From NCBI GenBank assembly GCA_001543385.1, contig LPNH01000018.1, positions 1 to 43,205 of the forward strand: 43,205 nucleotides of DNA. The letters run 5' to 3'. This DNA comes from Candidatus Hemicellulosilyticus sp. P3. Lineage in GTDB: Bacteria > Bacteroidota > Bacteroidia > Bacteroidales > P3. Position numbers and translations under genes: made by a program. Position 1 is the first letter of the stretch. Every line of letters begins with the position of its first letter. This document shows positions 25,801-33,330 of this stretch, in pieces. A model generated the notes under the pieces. The model had not been told where the DNA came from, did no database searches, and saw only the letters and a program-made list of their open reading frames with translations.

Positions 25801-26036
25801 TACCCAACCTGGCAGAAGCCGGCCTCCACGCCGTCTGGGCGGGCTGGTACACCGAGCCGCGCTACATCGTCGACCCCGACGCCGGACTGCTCGTCGGACT
25901 GCGCGGCCACGGCTTCATGCTGGGCCAATATCTGGCGCGTCTCTACGTCGACCGCTACCTGGGTCTCGACGTGCCGTCCTACATGGACGCCCTGCGCCTC
26001 GACGGCCCCGGTCTCAGCGAAAACGCATTCAAATAG
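22815..26036 (+). CDS. Single-chain FAD/iron-sulfur oxidoreductase (sarcosine oxidase alpha/beta-like fusion)
   Basis: The protein has 1073 residues and at least five modules. Residues about 15-95 are a plant-type [2Fe-2S] domain (C60, C65, C68, C80). About 114-410 is an FAD/NAD-binding disulfide-reductase-like domain (GAGPAG 120-125, GAGNIG 267-272). About 460-510 is a ferredoxin domain with two Cys clusters (C466, C469, C473; C494, C497, C500, C504). About 600-650 is a BFD-like [2Fe-2S] domain (CHC, then C639 and C644). About 699-1060 is a DAO-type FAD domain (GGGIAG 706-711). Heterotetrameric amine oxidases, proline dehydrogenases and HcnABC use these parts on separate chains. An amine or amino-acid substrate is likely but unproven. 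A TTG start at 22749 would lie in the promoter, so the ATG at 22815 was chosen. An outer-membrane protein and membrane transporter follow. Confidence 0.9.
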   Translation: MHPILHHPVLDIPERETVTFTYNGQRIVARKGYTLAAALHQAGHPVHSHSLDGRGRSLECGIGKCGACEMLVDGVVRRICITPVDGVHEVRELDRELPAPGLADAAPVHHVYKTRVAIVGAGPAGLACREQLRAFGIDCLVVDSNSSVGGQFNMQTHRFFFFEQERRFGGLRGFDIARRLAGDDRDGILNGYTVWDILEGGRLALKNLIGGDLAYIDADHLVVATGAVPFMPPFENDDLPGVYTAAVFQKMMNQEHTLLGRRVLTVGAGNIGYLTSYQAMQAGADIRAIIEAMPREGGFPVQANRVRRLAIPVMTGYTLLRAIPNADRTGVTGALIARCKDFRPVAGTERILDGIDLINICTGLTPDDQLLVKGRLIFGARCHGAGDAIRIGEGTSAVLRGRQVAYEVAQALGVRHDYDDYLDLSRRYIDSQQRPVPVRQQPLLPDGGRMKTKPFVVADCLYGFACNPCTFACPQRAISKADTRSAPVIDYNLCVGCMECVHQCPGLAIFGYDLDKRLCYLPVEYDVADGAAVHLVDNQGQRIGDGTVERVIHKPGKTHIARVSVQRGPSAMTDIKGFIPVDRYPEPLVLSDPSGPAGKTYICHCEDITDEAILTAVGERDYISVDELKHITRMGMGPCRGKRCIARARLLLQRHDIELTGEATPRAPLSTQVTLGDLYRESRRERYIFATAHGVKERRVEVLIAGGGIAGSALFRYFAEAGRRPVLLNYGRGASWRNISGGRPAFSNPDIADIAAHNHEIFKEIQQRYNINYAPTRYVNLVHDDATYRALDASRAWSDAYMVERKDFRREISPLWDDSRDTYSHALITRDCWQATPGRVVDYLRRLALQQGGTLHEDSELLHVGRVDGGYEAWGRLHDGSHIRYRCDHFVNAMGWGAEKFCDMLGLDTGLYPVKHQAFISRRLPLLGAGGAPLDMVIDRRRYKGFSAVYGQQFAHTGQIIGCASPDSDAYESRQPLQHNSQAFLEIVSEIFAQWIPNLAEAGLHAVWAGWYTEPRYIVDPDAGLLVGLRGHGFMLGQYLARLYVDRYLGLDVPSYMDALRLDGPGLSENAFK

Positions 26037-26039
26037 CCA

Positions 26040-26062
26040 CAGCCCGTTCCCGAATCGGGCTG
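26040..26062 (+). terminator. Possible hairpin after oxidoreductase gene
   Basis: CAGCCCG at 26040-26046 pairs with CGGGCTG at 26056-26062, with TTC/GAA extending the stem. No T-run follows. Confidence 0.4.
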
Positions 26063-26117
26063 CCCGTCGTATCTCCGTGCGGTATTGCGCCCCGCCGGCA
26101 AGGGGCGGACTCCAAGG

Positions 26118-26148
26118 TTGCGCATTCTATAAAGTTTTCGTAACTTTG
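26118..26148 (+). promoter_or_regulatory. Promoter of the porin-like gene
   Basis: TTG at 26118-26120, 20 bases, and TAACTTTG at 26141-26148 match the Bacteroidota consensus. The TTG start codon is 36 bases downstream. Confidence 0.7.
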
Positions 26149-26183
26149 CTACCGCACTCAATACAACAAACACACATACAGCA

Positions 26184-27296
26184 TTGAAAACCAACAGACT
26201 AACACTACTCATTATCCTTCTCTCCGCCGGCATTGCACTACAAGCCCAGGTCATCACCGACCCCATCTTCAGCCGGTTCAAACTGGAAGCCCGTGCCGAC
26301 CTCGACTACCAATACCGCAGCCTGGCCGCCGAAGGGGCCACACGCTACCCGCACGGATTCAACGGCCGCTACTTCAACCTCCTCGTCGGCGGCAACCTGA
26401 CCCCCGAAGTAAGCTACTACTTCCGCCAGCGCGTCATCGCCAAAGAAGGGGGCGTCAGCCTCTTCGACAACACCGACTTCCTCTACGTCAACTACCAACC
26501 CTCCACCCACTGGATGTTCCGGTTAGGCAAAGATGCCATCGCCGTCGGCGGCTTCGAATACGATGCGCCACCCATCGACGTGCTCTTCTCCACCGTCTAC
26601 TGGGACAACTTTTACTGCTTTCAGCTGGGGGCCTCCGCCGCCTACCGCAGCGCCGACGGCAGCCACACCCTCATGCTGCAGATATCCAACTCCCCCTACG
26701 TCCACCACAACGCCTTTGGTGTCAGCGAACAGGGCAGTGAATGGCAACGCGGCCTCTACGGCTACAGCATCTTCTACAGCGGCACCGCCGGCCATCTGCG
26801 GATGCTCTGCTCCGCCAACCTCTTCGAACGTCCCGACCACGGCTATATGAACTACCTCGCCCTCGGCGGCAAGCTCGTCTACGACCGTTGGGACATCTAT
26901 CTCGACCTCATCCACCGCGCCCACGACTACAACGACTGGGGCAACAACCTCGCCGTCGTCAGCTGCTTCAACTTCCAGCTCACCCCCTCGCTCAACCTCT
27001 TCGCCAAAGGCGCCTACGAGCAGAACCGTTCCGACAAAGCCGTCGACGGCTTCGGGCTCCTCGACGGACGTTTCGACTGCCTCGTCCCCGTCGGCGAAAG
27101 CTTCACCACCTACGGCCTCGGCTTCGAGCTGCGCCCTGTCTTCTGCCGCGACGTGCGCATCCACGGTTTCGTCGCCTCGCGCCACCACACCGCCTTGGGC
27201 AGTCCCAGCGACAACACCCTCTTCCTCAACTGCGGCATCACCTGGGACATGGACATCCACGCCATCGTCACCCAAAGGCTCAAACAAAACCGATAA
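26184..27296 (+). CDS. Outer-membrane porin-like beta-barrel protein, TTG start
   Basis: The product has 370 residues, beginning (from TTG) with a signal peptide, MKTNRLTLLIILLSAGIALQ followed by AQ. The body has alternating beta-strand pattern rich in Tyr, Phe and Gly (FKLEARADLDYQYRSL, YYFRQRVI, FRLGKDAI, FYCFQLGASAAYRSA), like the phosphate-selective porin/OprO-P type barrels of Bacteroidota. No ATG in this frame would keep the signal peptide, so TTG is the best start. It has its own promoter but sits between the oxidoreductase and a membrane transporter, so it may serve uptake of that enzyme's substrate; this is inference. Confidence 0.8.
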   Translation: MKTNRLTLLIILLSAGIALQAQVITDPIFSRFKLEARADLDYQYRSLAAEGATRYPHGFNGRYFNLLVGGNLTPEVSYYFRQRVIAKEGGVSLFDNTDFLYVNYQPSTHWMFRLGKDAIAVGGFEYDAPPIDVLFSTVYWDNFYCFQLGASAAYRSADGSHTLMLQISNSPYVHHNAFGVSEQGSEWQRGLYGYSIFYSGTAGHLRMLCSANLFERPDHGYMNYLALGGKLVYDRWDIYLDLIHRAHDYNDWGNNLAVVSCFNFQLTPSLNLFAKGAYEQNRSDKAVDGFGLLDGRFDCLVPVGESFTTYGLGFELRPVFCRDVRIHGFVASRHHTALGSPSDNTLFLNCGITWDMDIHAIVTQRLKQNR

Positions 27297-27301
27297 CCCC
27301 T

Positions 27302-27320
27302 CGGTCGGCGCCGCCGACCG
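27302..27320 (+). terminator. GC hairpin between porin-like gene and transporter
   Basis: Perfect 8-base arms (27302-27309, 27313-27320) around a 3-base loop. No T-run is present, so it may be an mRNA stabilising or attenuating structure rather than a terminator. Confidence 0.4.
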
Positions 27321-27338
27321 CCGACACACCTCCGACCC

Positions 27339-28571
27339 ATGTTCAACCCCCGCAAACGCACCACTGGCTACGCCCGGCGCATCGAAGCCATCTTCCGCGC
27401 CTTCGAACGCACACTGCGCCTCAAGTCGCCGCTCAAATTCACCACCAAACGCAGCCTCGAGGCCCTCGTCTTCCTCACCCTCTTCGTCGCCTTCTTCTGG
27501 GCCCTGGCCTACAAGATGACGCTGCCCCACATGCTCAACACCTTCATGCAGACCGCCTACCAGCTGCTGCTTGAGACCGTCTTCTACCTCATGGCCGTCT
27601 GCGTGCTCATGGGCGCCATCAGCAAACTCCTCGTCGAATTCGGCGTGGTGCGCCTCATGGAGAACCTCCTGCGGCCGCTCATGAAGCCCCTCTATAACCT
27701 GCCCGGGGTCTCGGCACTGGGTGCCGTCATGACCTTCCTCAGCGACAACCCCGCCATCATCTCCCTTGCCCACGACAAAAACTTCGCCCGCTACTTCAAA
27801 AAATACCAGCTCGTCTCGCTCACCAACTTCGGCACCTCCTTCGGCATGGGCCTTGTCGTGCTCGCCTTTATGACCGGCAAAGGCTACGGCCAGGGCGCCC
27901 TCGTCGGCCTCGCCGGCGCCTTCATCGGCAGCATCGTCACCACACGTCTCATGCAACGTTTCACCCTCAAAGCCTATCCGGAGATGGACGCCCCCGTCTG
28001 CGACAGCAACTCCACCGGCGACGAACAGGTCATCAGCTACAAAAGCGAAGGCTCCGTCTTCCAGCGCTTTCTCAACGGCGTGCTCGACGGCGGCAAAGAG
28101 GGTGTCAACATCGGACTGGCCATCATCCCCGGCGTGCTCTGCATCTCCACCCTCGTCATGATGCTCACTTTCGGCCCCGACGCCGAAACCGGCCTCTACA
28201 CCGGCGCCGCCTACGAAGGAGTCCCCGTCATCACCTGGTTAGCCGACAAAGTCAACATCGTCTTCTACTGGCTCTTCGGCTTCGAGAAAGGAGCCCTGGT
28301 CTCCTTCCCCATCACCGCATTGGGGGCTGTCGGCGCCGCGCTCAGCCTGGTGCCGCGTTTCATCGCCGAAGGCATCGTTAACCACAACGCCATCGCCGTC
28401 TTCACCGCCATGGGCATGTGCTGGAGCGGCTACCTCAGCACCCACACCGCCATGCTCGACAGCCTGGGACAGCGCAAACTCATCGGCAAAGCCATCGCCG
28501 CCCACACCATCGGCGGCCTCTGCGCCGGTGTCGCCGCCCACTGGCTCTGGGTGCTGATAAGCATCCTGTAG
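27339..28571 (+). CDS. Gate (nucleoside-recognition) domain membrane protein
   Basis: The 410-residue integral membrane protein has about 8-9 hydrophobic segments (for example ALVFLTLFVAFFWALAY, VFYLMAVCVLMGAIS, GVNIGLAIIPGVLCI, IGGLCAGVAAHWLWVLI). The parts around MTFLSDNPAIISLAHD and NFGTSFGMGLVVLAFM, and the internal duplication (FGVVRLMENLLRPL; IIPGVLCISTLVMML), fit the nucleoside-recognition Gate family, whose members are mostly uncharacterised transporters or channel-like proteins. It starts 42 bases after the porin-like gene and is probably co-transcribed with it. Substrate unknown; transport of the oxidoreductase substrate is a possible role. Confidence 0.75.
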   Translation: MFNPRKRTTGYARRIEAIFRAFERTLRLKSPLKFTTKRSLEALVFLTLFVAFFWALAYKMTLPHMLNTFMQTAYQLLLETVFYLMAVCVLMGAISKLLVEFGVVRLMENLLRPLMKPLYNLPGVSALGAVMTFLSDNPAIISLAHDKNFARYFKKYQLVSLTNFGTSFGMGLVVLAFMTGKGYGQGALVGLAGAFIGSIVTTRLMQRFTLKAYPEMDAPVCDSNSTGDEQVISYKSEGSVFQRFLNGVLDGGKEGVNIGLAIIPGVLCISTLVMMLTFGPDAETGLYTGAAYEGVPVITWLADKVNIVFYWLFGFEKGALVSFPITALGAVGAALSLVPRFIAEGIVNHNAIAVFTAMGMCWSGYLSTHTAMLDSLGQRKLIGKAIAAHTIGGLCAGVAAHWLWVLISIL

Positions 28572-28673
28572 CACCGGCCCGCCCCGCAACAACCGCAGCC
28601 GGCGGACCGGCGTTCCGCCGCCACGCCGCAGAAACCGGAAACCTCTGAAAACAAAACATACACCTTAATTCCC

Positions 28674-29180
28674 ATGTCTCCGATTGTCAGCATCATCATG
28701 GGCAGCACCTCCGACCTGCCGGTCATGGAGAAAGCCTGCCAGTTTTTTGAAGAGGAGGAGATCCCCTTCGAAGTCAACGCCCTCTCCGCCCACCGCACCC
28801 CCGCCGAAGTCAGCGCTTTCGCGCGTGAGGCGCATAAGCGCGGCATAAAAGTCATCATCGCCGGCGCCGGCATGGCCGCGGCGCTGCCCGGCGTCATCGC
28901 CGCCGAGACACCGCTGCCCGTCATCGGTGTCCCCATCAAAGGATCCAGCCTCGAAGGACTTGACGCCACTCTGGCCATCCTCCAGATGCCTCCGGGAATC
29001 CCCGTGGCCACCGTAGCCATCGGCGGCGCCCAGAACGCCGCCATCCTTGCCATGCAGATTCTCGCCCTCAGCGACGAGACGCTGATGCAAAAACTCACGG
29101 CCTACAAGTCCGGGCTGAAAAACAAAATCGTCAAAGCCAACGAAGAGCTCGCCCGGCTGCCGTACAAATACAAATGCTGA
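28674..29180 (+). CDS. purE: N5-carboxyaminoimidazole ribonucleotide mutase (PurE)
   Basis: PurE class I (168 residues) interconverts N5-CAIR and CAIR in purine synthesis. The substrate loops are visible as MGSTSDLPVM (9-18), SAHRTP (38-43) and AGAGMAAALPGVIAAET (about 63-79). IGVPIKGSSLEGLDA is the catalytic-core strand and loop. Length is standard for the bacterial octameric enzyme. It is about 100 bases after the Gate-domain gene and 58 before the kinase-deaminase fusion gene; purine and pyrimidine nucleotide functions lie next to each other here. Confidence 0.97.
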   Translation: MSPIVSIIMGSTSDLPVMEKACQFFEEEEIPFEVNALSAHRTPAEVSAFAREAHKRGIKVIIAGAGMAAALPGVIAAETPLPVIGVPIKGSSLEGLDATLAILQMPPGIPVATVAIGGAQNAAILAMQILALSDETLMQKLTAYKSGLKNKIVKANEELARLPYKYKC

Positions 29181-29238
29181 CCCGCTGCGCACAGCCCGGC
29201 GTTCACCGAACCATACAACCGCATAAAATCCAGAAACA

Positions 29239-30303
29239 ATGATAACCATCGGCATCACAGGCACCCTCGGGGCGGGCAAAGGCACCATCGTCGACTATCT
29301 GGTGCGTCGCCACGGCTTCACACACCATTCCGTGCGTGCCTTCATCACCGAAGAAATCCAGCGGCGCGGCATGCCTGTCAACCGTGACAGCATGACCGCC
29401 GTCGGCAACGACCTGCGGGCGCGGCACACCCCGTCGTACATCGTCGAGCAGCTCTACAGCCGGGCGCAGGCCTCGGGTGTCGACTGCATCATTGAGAGCG
29501 TGCGTACCCCCGGTGAGGTGGCAGCCCTGCGCGGCAAGCCCAACTTCTATCTCCTTGCCGTCGACGCCGACCCGCGTATACGCTACGAGCGGGTGGTGCT
29601 GCGCGGCAGCGAGACAGACCACATCGACTACGATACATTCGTCGCCAACGAGCAGCGTGAGATGGACAACGCCGACCCCAACAAGCAGAACCTCAGCCAC
29701 TGCATCGCACAAGCCGACTTCCGTTTCGACAACAGCGGCACCATCGGGCAGCTGGAAGAGCAGGTCGAGCAGTGCCTCCACACACTCGCAGGCAAAGGTG
29801 GTGACAGCGCCGCCTGCCGGACGGCACACCCCCGCCCGTCATGGGACGAATACTTCATGGAGCTGGCCAACGCCGCCTCCAAGCGTGCCACCTGCGACCG
29901 CGGCCGCAGCGGCTGCGTCGTCGTAAAAGACAAGCAACTGCTCGTGACCGGCTACGTCGGATCGCCTGCAGGTCTGCCCCACTGCGACGAAGTAGGGCAC
30001 CTCTTCCGCCAACACATCGATGCCGACGGCCACATCAGCACCCACTGTGTGCGCACAGTCCACGCCGAACAGAACGCCATCTGCCAAGCCGCACGCCGTG
30101 GCATCGCCCTCGACGGCGCCACCCTCTACTGCCGCATGACACCCTGCCGCACCTGCGCCATGCTCATCATCAACTGCGGCATCCGCCGTGTCGTCTGCGA
30201 ACGCAAATACCATGCCGGCGCCGAAAGCGAAGAACTCTTCCGCCAAGCCGGCATCCAGCTTGAATTCTTCCACGACGAAGTGCAGCAATACGACAACCAA
30301 TAG
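29239..30303 (+). CDS. P-loop NMP-kinase-like / dCMP deaminase fusion
   Basis: The protein has 354 residues. Residues 1-185 are a P-loop kinase-like domain with Walker A GTLGAGKGT (8-16), a lid-like basic region and the IIESVRTPGEV segment; it resembles dephospho-CoA kinase/UPF0200-type kinases. Residues about 200-345 are a zinc-dependent cytidine/dCMP deaminase domain with HAE (275-277, Zn ligand and catalytic Glu) and PCRTC (302-306, Zn ligands). Extra Cys/His near 219 and 248-249 may hold a second zinc, as in dCMP deaminases. dCMP to dUMP conversion feeds dTMP synthesis. The kinase substrate is unknown. The domain order recalls the phage-defence AvcD proteins, but this protein is shorter and sits among housekeeping genes. 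Confidence 0.88.
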   Translation: MITIGITGTLGAGKGTIVDYLVRRHGFTHHSVRAFITEEIQRRGMPVNRDSMTAVGNDLRARHTPSYIVEQLYSRAQASGVDCIIESVRTPGEVAALRGKPNFYLLAVDADPRIRYERVVLRGSETDHIDYDTFVANEQREMDNADPNKQNLSHCIAQADFRFDNSGTIGQLEEQVEQCLHTLAGKGGDSAACRTAHPRPSWDEYFMELANAASKRATCDRGRSGCVVVKDKQLLVTGYVGSPAGLPHCDEVGHLFRQHIDADGHISTHCVRTVHAEQNAICQAARRGIALDGATLYCRMTPCRTCAMLIINCGIRRVVCERKYHAGAESEELFRQAGIQLEFFHDEVQQYDNQ

Positions 30304-30443
30304 CCCTGTCGACCAAACCCAAACGACCTCACGGAAGAGCCCAAGACCACACAGCGTCCTGCGAACCGCATCAGACTCCCCGAAACCGTCCCGAGCCTCC
30401 CGCCCCACACAAACACACACCTCCAGCAAACCATCGCAACGCC

Positions 30444-32435
30444 ATGAAAAAAGGCCTCCGCATCACCCTCATCGCAGTCGGTGTCCTGCTGCTGCTCGTC
30501 ATCCTGGCCACCCTGACAGCCGCCCCCATAGCCAAAAACTACATCAACCGCCACGGCGAAGAGCTGACCGGCCGCCGCATCCAGCTCGACGAACTGCGGC
30601 TCAACATCTACAGCGGCCACATAGCCCTGCGCCGCATGGCCCTCTACGAGGAAGACGGCACCACTCCTTTTGTCAGCTTCGACACCCTCGACGTGCGGTT
30701 CAAACCGCTGAAACTGCTGCGCAGCGAAATCAACATCAAATCACTCATCCTGTCGGGCCTCAACGTGCGCGTTGAACAGCGCGACACCGTTTTCAACTTC
30801 AGCAGCCTGCTGGCCCGCTTCGCCGGCGACGGCAGTGAACCCGACGACACCGCCGCGTCGCCGTGGCTGCTCAGCTTCCACAACGTCGCGCTGCGCCACG
30901 GCCAGATTCACTACGCCGACCTGGGCCGCGACAGCCGCTGGGACTTCAACGACCTCAACCTGCGCATCCCCGACTTCACCATGGGCGGTGAGCAAGCCGC
31001 CGATGCCGGGCTCACCCTGCTCCTCGGCGACGGCGGACGCCTCTCGGCCGACGTGCGCTACGACATCAAGAGCAACGACCTCGCCGCCACCGTCGACCTG
31101 CAACACTTCAACCTCGCGCAAATCAAGCCCTATCTTGCCGACATCGTGCGGCTCGACGCATTAGAAGGCAGCCTGGGGCTTCACCTCGACGCCAAAGGCA
31201 ATCTGAGCCGCATCAACGCCTTGGTGTTCAGCGGCTCCCTTGCTCTCGACAACCTGCGTGTCACCGACCCGCGCGAAGAGCTGGCTGCCTGCCGTCGAAT
31301 CGCCGTCGACATACGCGACATCGACCTCGGACGCAACCGTTACCATATCGGTTCCGTCGCCGTTGACGGGCTCACATCACACTACGACCTGCGCCGGCAA
31401 GGCAGCACCTTCAGCGGCGTAGCCGTACCGGCGGCACCCGCCGGCAACGTCGCCGCGCCATCGCCCGCCGCATCCGACAGCGCCGCCCCGCGTCCTGCCC
31501 CCGACCTCGTCGTCGACCACTTCGAACTCAACGACGCCGCCTTCACCTTTGCCGACCACACGCTGCCCGACGCATTCCTCTTCCCCGTACACAACATCCG
31601 CATCAGCGCCGACAACCTGCGGCTGCATGGCGACAACGCTGCCCGCATCACCGCCGACCTGCCCGACGGCGGCCGTGCCGTCGTACACTGGCGGGGCGAC
31701 ATCAGCGACTGGCGGCGGCACCAAGACCTGCTGCTCGTCATCAGCAACCTCAAACTCACACGTCTGAGCCCCTACCTCGTCGCACACCTGGGCCAGCCGT
31801 TCACCGAAGGGACCCTCTCGTTCCACAGCCGCAACCGCATCCACCACAGCCAGCTCGACGGCCGCAACCACGTCGACATCTATAAAATCGATGTCGGCCA
31901 ACGGCGCAGCGATGTCGACGCCCCCCTGCGGCTGCCCCTCAAAGCCGCCCTCTATATCCTCAAAGACAAAGACGAAAAAATCGACCTCGAACTACCCGTC
32001 GCCGGCAACATCGACAGCCCCGAGTTCAGCTACATGAAACTTGTCTGGAAGACACTGGGCAACCTTCTCGTGAAAGTAACCACCTCGCCCCTGCGTGCCC
32101 TTGGCGACGCCCTCGGCATCGGCGGCGCCGACCTGGAATTCCTCGCCGTCGACCCCGAACAGTACGACTTCACCTCCGAGCAATACTACCACATTGAATC
32201 GCTCGCCAAGCTCATGCAGCGCGACACCCTCATCGGCGTCACATTCGAGCAACAACTCCACGCCGCCGAAGAAGATGCCCTGCTGCAACGCGCCGACCAT
32301 CGCAACGCCTTGCTGCGCCACCACCTCGACGAGCTGGGGCTGCCCGCCTCGCGCTACGAAGTCACCACCGTGATGTCCGACACCGTCCAACGCCCCGGCT
32401 ACCGCATCCTCTCACACTTCAACGACAACGAATAA
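30444..32435 (+). CDS. AsmA-like DUF748 protein
   Basis: The 663-residue protein has an N-terminal membrane anchor (LRITLIAVGVLLLLVILAT, about 5-24) and a long periplasmic beta-rich part. The start YINRHGEELTGRRIQLDEL...NIYSGHIALRRM and the later repeated strands (FDTLDVRFKPLKLLRSEINIKSL) are typical of AsmA/DUF748 proteins. These are thought to form grooves that move lipids between the inner and outer membrane. A short Ala/Pro-rich segment (about 325-350) links two halves, and an alpha-helical C-terminal region (about 560-663) follows. It begins 140 bases after the fusion gene; that gap holds nothing recognisable. Confidence 0.8.
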   Translation: MKKGLRITLIAVGVLLLLVILATLTAAPIAKNYINRHGEELTGRRIQLDELRLNIYSGHIALRRMALYEEDGTTPFVSFDTLDVRFKPLKLLRSEINIKSLILSGLNVRVEQRDTVFNFSSLLARFAGDGSEPDDTAASPWLLSFHNVALRHGQIHYADLGRDSRWDFNDLNLRIPDFTMGGEQAADAGLTLLLGDGGRLSADVRYDIKSNDLAATVDLQHFNLAQIKPYLADIVRLDALEGSLGLHLDAKGNLSRINALVFSGSLALDNLRVTDPREELAACRRIAVDIRDIDLGRNRYHIGSVAVDGLTSHYDLRRQGSTFSGVAVPAAPAGNVAAPSPAASDSAAPRPAPDLVVDHFELNDAAFTFADHTLPDAFLFPVHNIRISADNLRLHGDNAARITADLPDGGRAVVHWRGDISDWRRHQDLLLVISNLKLTRLSPYLVAHLGQPFTEGTLSFHSRNRIHHSQLDGRNHVDIYKIDVGQRRSDVDAPLRLPLKAALYILKDKDEKIDLELPVAGNIDSPEFSYMKLVWKTLGNLLVKVTTSPLRALGDALGIGGADLEFLAVDPEQYDFTSEQYYHIESLAKLMQRDTLIGVTFEQQLHAAEEDALLQRADHRNALLRHHLDELGLPASRYEVTTVMSDTVQRPGYRILSHFNDNE

Positions 32436-32454
32436 CACACACCCCGACCGACAA

Positions 32455-33249
32455 ATGAGTAACAGACGCTGGCTATTCGCCTTTTTAGGATGGGCCGCGG
32501 CAGGCCCCATCGGCGCCCTATTGGGCTACAGCCTCGGCCGCTCCATCGACACCCGTAAAGAAACCGGACGCCTCCTTGGCGGCGCCCCGCGCCAGGACAG
32601 ATCCCGTCGCGCCCCCTACCGCAACACCGGCACCCGCGACGACCTCAACATAGCGCTCCTCGTCCTCATCGCCGCCGTCATGAAAAGCGACGGCGTCGTG
32701 CGCCGCTCCGAGCTCGACCATGTCAAAGCCTTTCTGCGCCACAACTACGACGAGACGCAGGCCAAAGAACTCCTCAGCCTGCTCCGCGAAATGATGCAGC
32801 GCGACCTCGCCCTCGACGACATCTGCCGCCAAATCAAAGTCAACACCGACCACACCACGCGCTACCAGATGTTCGACTTTCTCTACTCCATTGCCGCTGC
32901 CGACGGTGAAATCGCGCAAAGCGAATCCTCCATCCTGATGCACATCGCACTGAACCTGGGCATCAGCCACAGCGACTACCTCTCCGTCGCCCAGCGCCAC
33001 GGCCGCGGCAGCTCATCCACGGCCTCCACCGCCTCGCACAGCGACCTTGCCGGCGACTACCGCACACTCGGGCTCGAACCCGACGCCACCGACGACGACG
33101 TCAAACGCGCCTACCGCCGGTTAGCCATGAAATACCACCCCGACAAAGTGGCCACCTTGGGCGAAGACGTGCGCAAAAACGCCGAGGCGCAGTTCCGCAC
33201 CATCAACCAAGCCTACGAATCCATCCGCGCCGCACGCGGCATGAAATAA
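32455..33249 (+). CDS. TerB-like/DnaJ-domain protein (DjlA-like)
   Basis: This 264-residue protein has a short N-terminal hydrophobic, Gly-rich segment (FAFLGWAAAGPIGALLGYSLG), a helical TerB-like domain (about 65-175: ALLVLIAAVMKSDGVVRRSEL, FLYSIAAADGEI) and a C-terminal J domain (about 198-262: DYRTLGLEPDATDDDVKRAY with the HPD tripeptide in KYHPDKV). The architecture is that of DjlA, a membrane-bound DnaJ-like co-chaperone of DnaK. It follows the DUF748 gene by 19 bases and probably shares its transcript. Confidence 0.88.
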   Translation: MSNRRWLFAFLGWAAAGPIGALLGYSLGRSIDTRKETGRLLGGAPRQDRSRRAPYRNTGTRDDLNIALLVLIAAVMKSDGVVRRSELDHVKAFLRHNYDETQAKELLSLLREMMQRDLALDDICRQIKVNTDHTTRYQMFDFLYSIAAADGEIAQSESSILMHIALNLGISHSDYLSVAQRHGRGSSSTASTASHSDLAGDYRTLGLEPDATDDDVKRAYRRLAMKYHPDKVATLGEDVRKNAEAQFRTINQAYESIRAARGMK

Positions 33250-33268
33250 TCCAGGACTTCATGCCGCA

Positions 33269-33312
33269 ATATAACGAGCAGGGGCGCCGGTCGGCGCCCC
33301 TGCTCGTTATAT
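33269..33312. terminator. Perfect 21-bp hairpin between convergent genes
   Basis: Arms 33269-33289 and 33292-33312 are fully complementary around a 2-base loop. It separates the DnaJ-like gene from the convergent Trigger factor gene. Its arms share a GAGCAGG-type core with the hairpin at 21884-21925. Confidence 0.75.
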
Positions 33313-33330
33313 AATATGTCGTGAAAACAC

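Noticed and set aside
26523..27956. Long antisense open frame (477 codons) over the porin-like and Gate-domain genes
   Set aside because: Acidic low-complexity product with no domain; spans two well-supported plus-strand genes.
29239..30303. Calling the fusion protein an AvcD defence enzyme
   Set aside because: It is shorter, lacks the usual neighbouring inhibitor RNA context as far as I can see, and lies among nucleotide-metabolism genes; kept only as a comparison.
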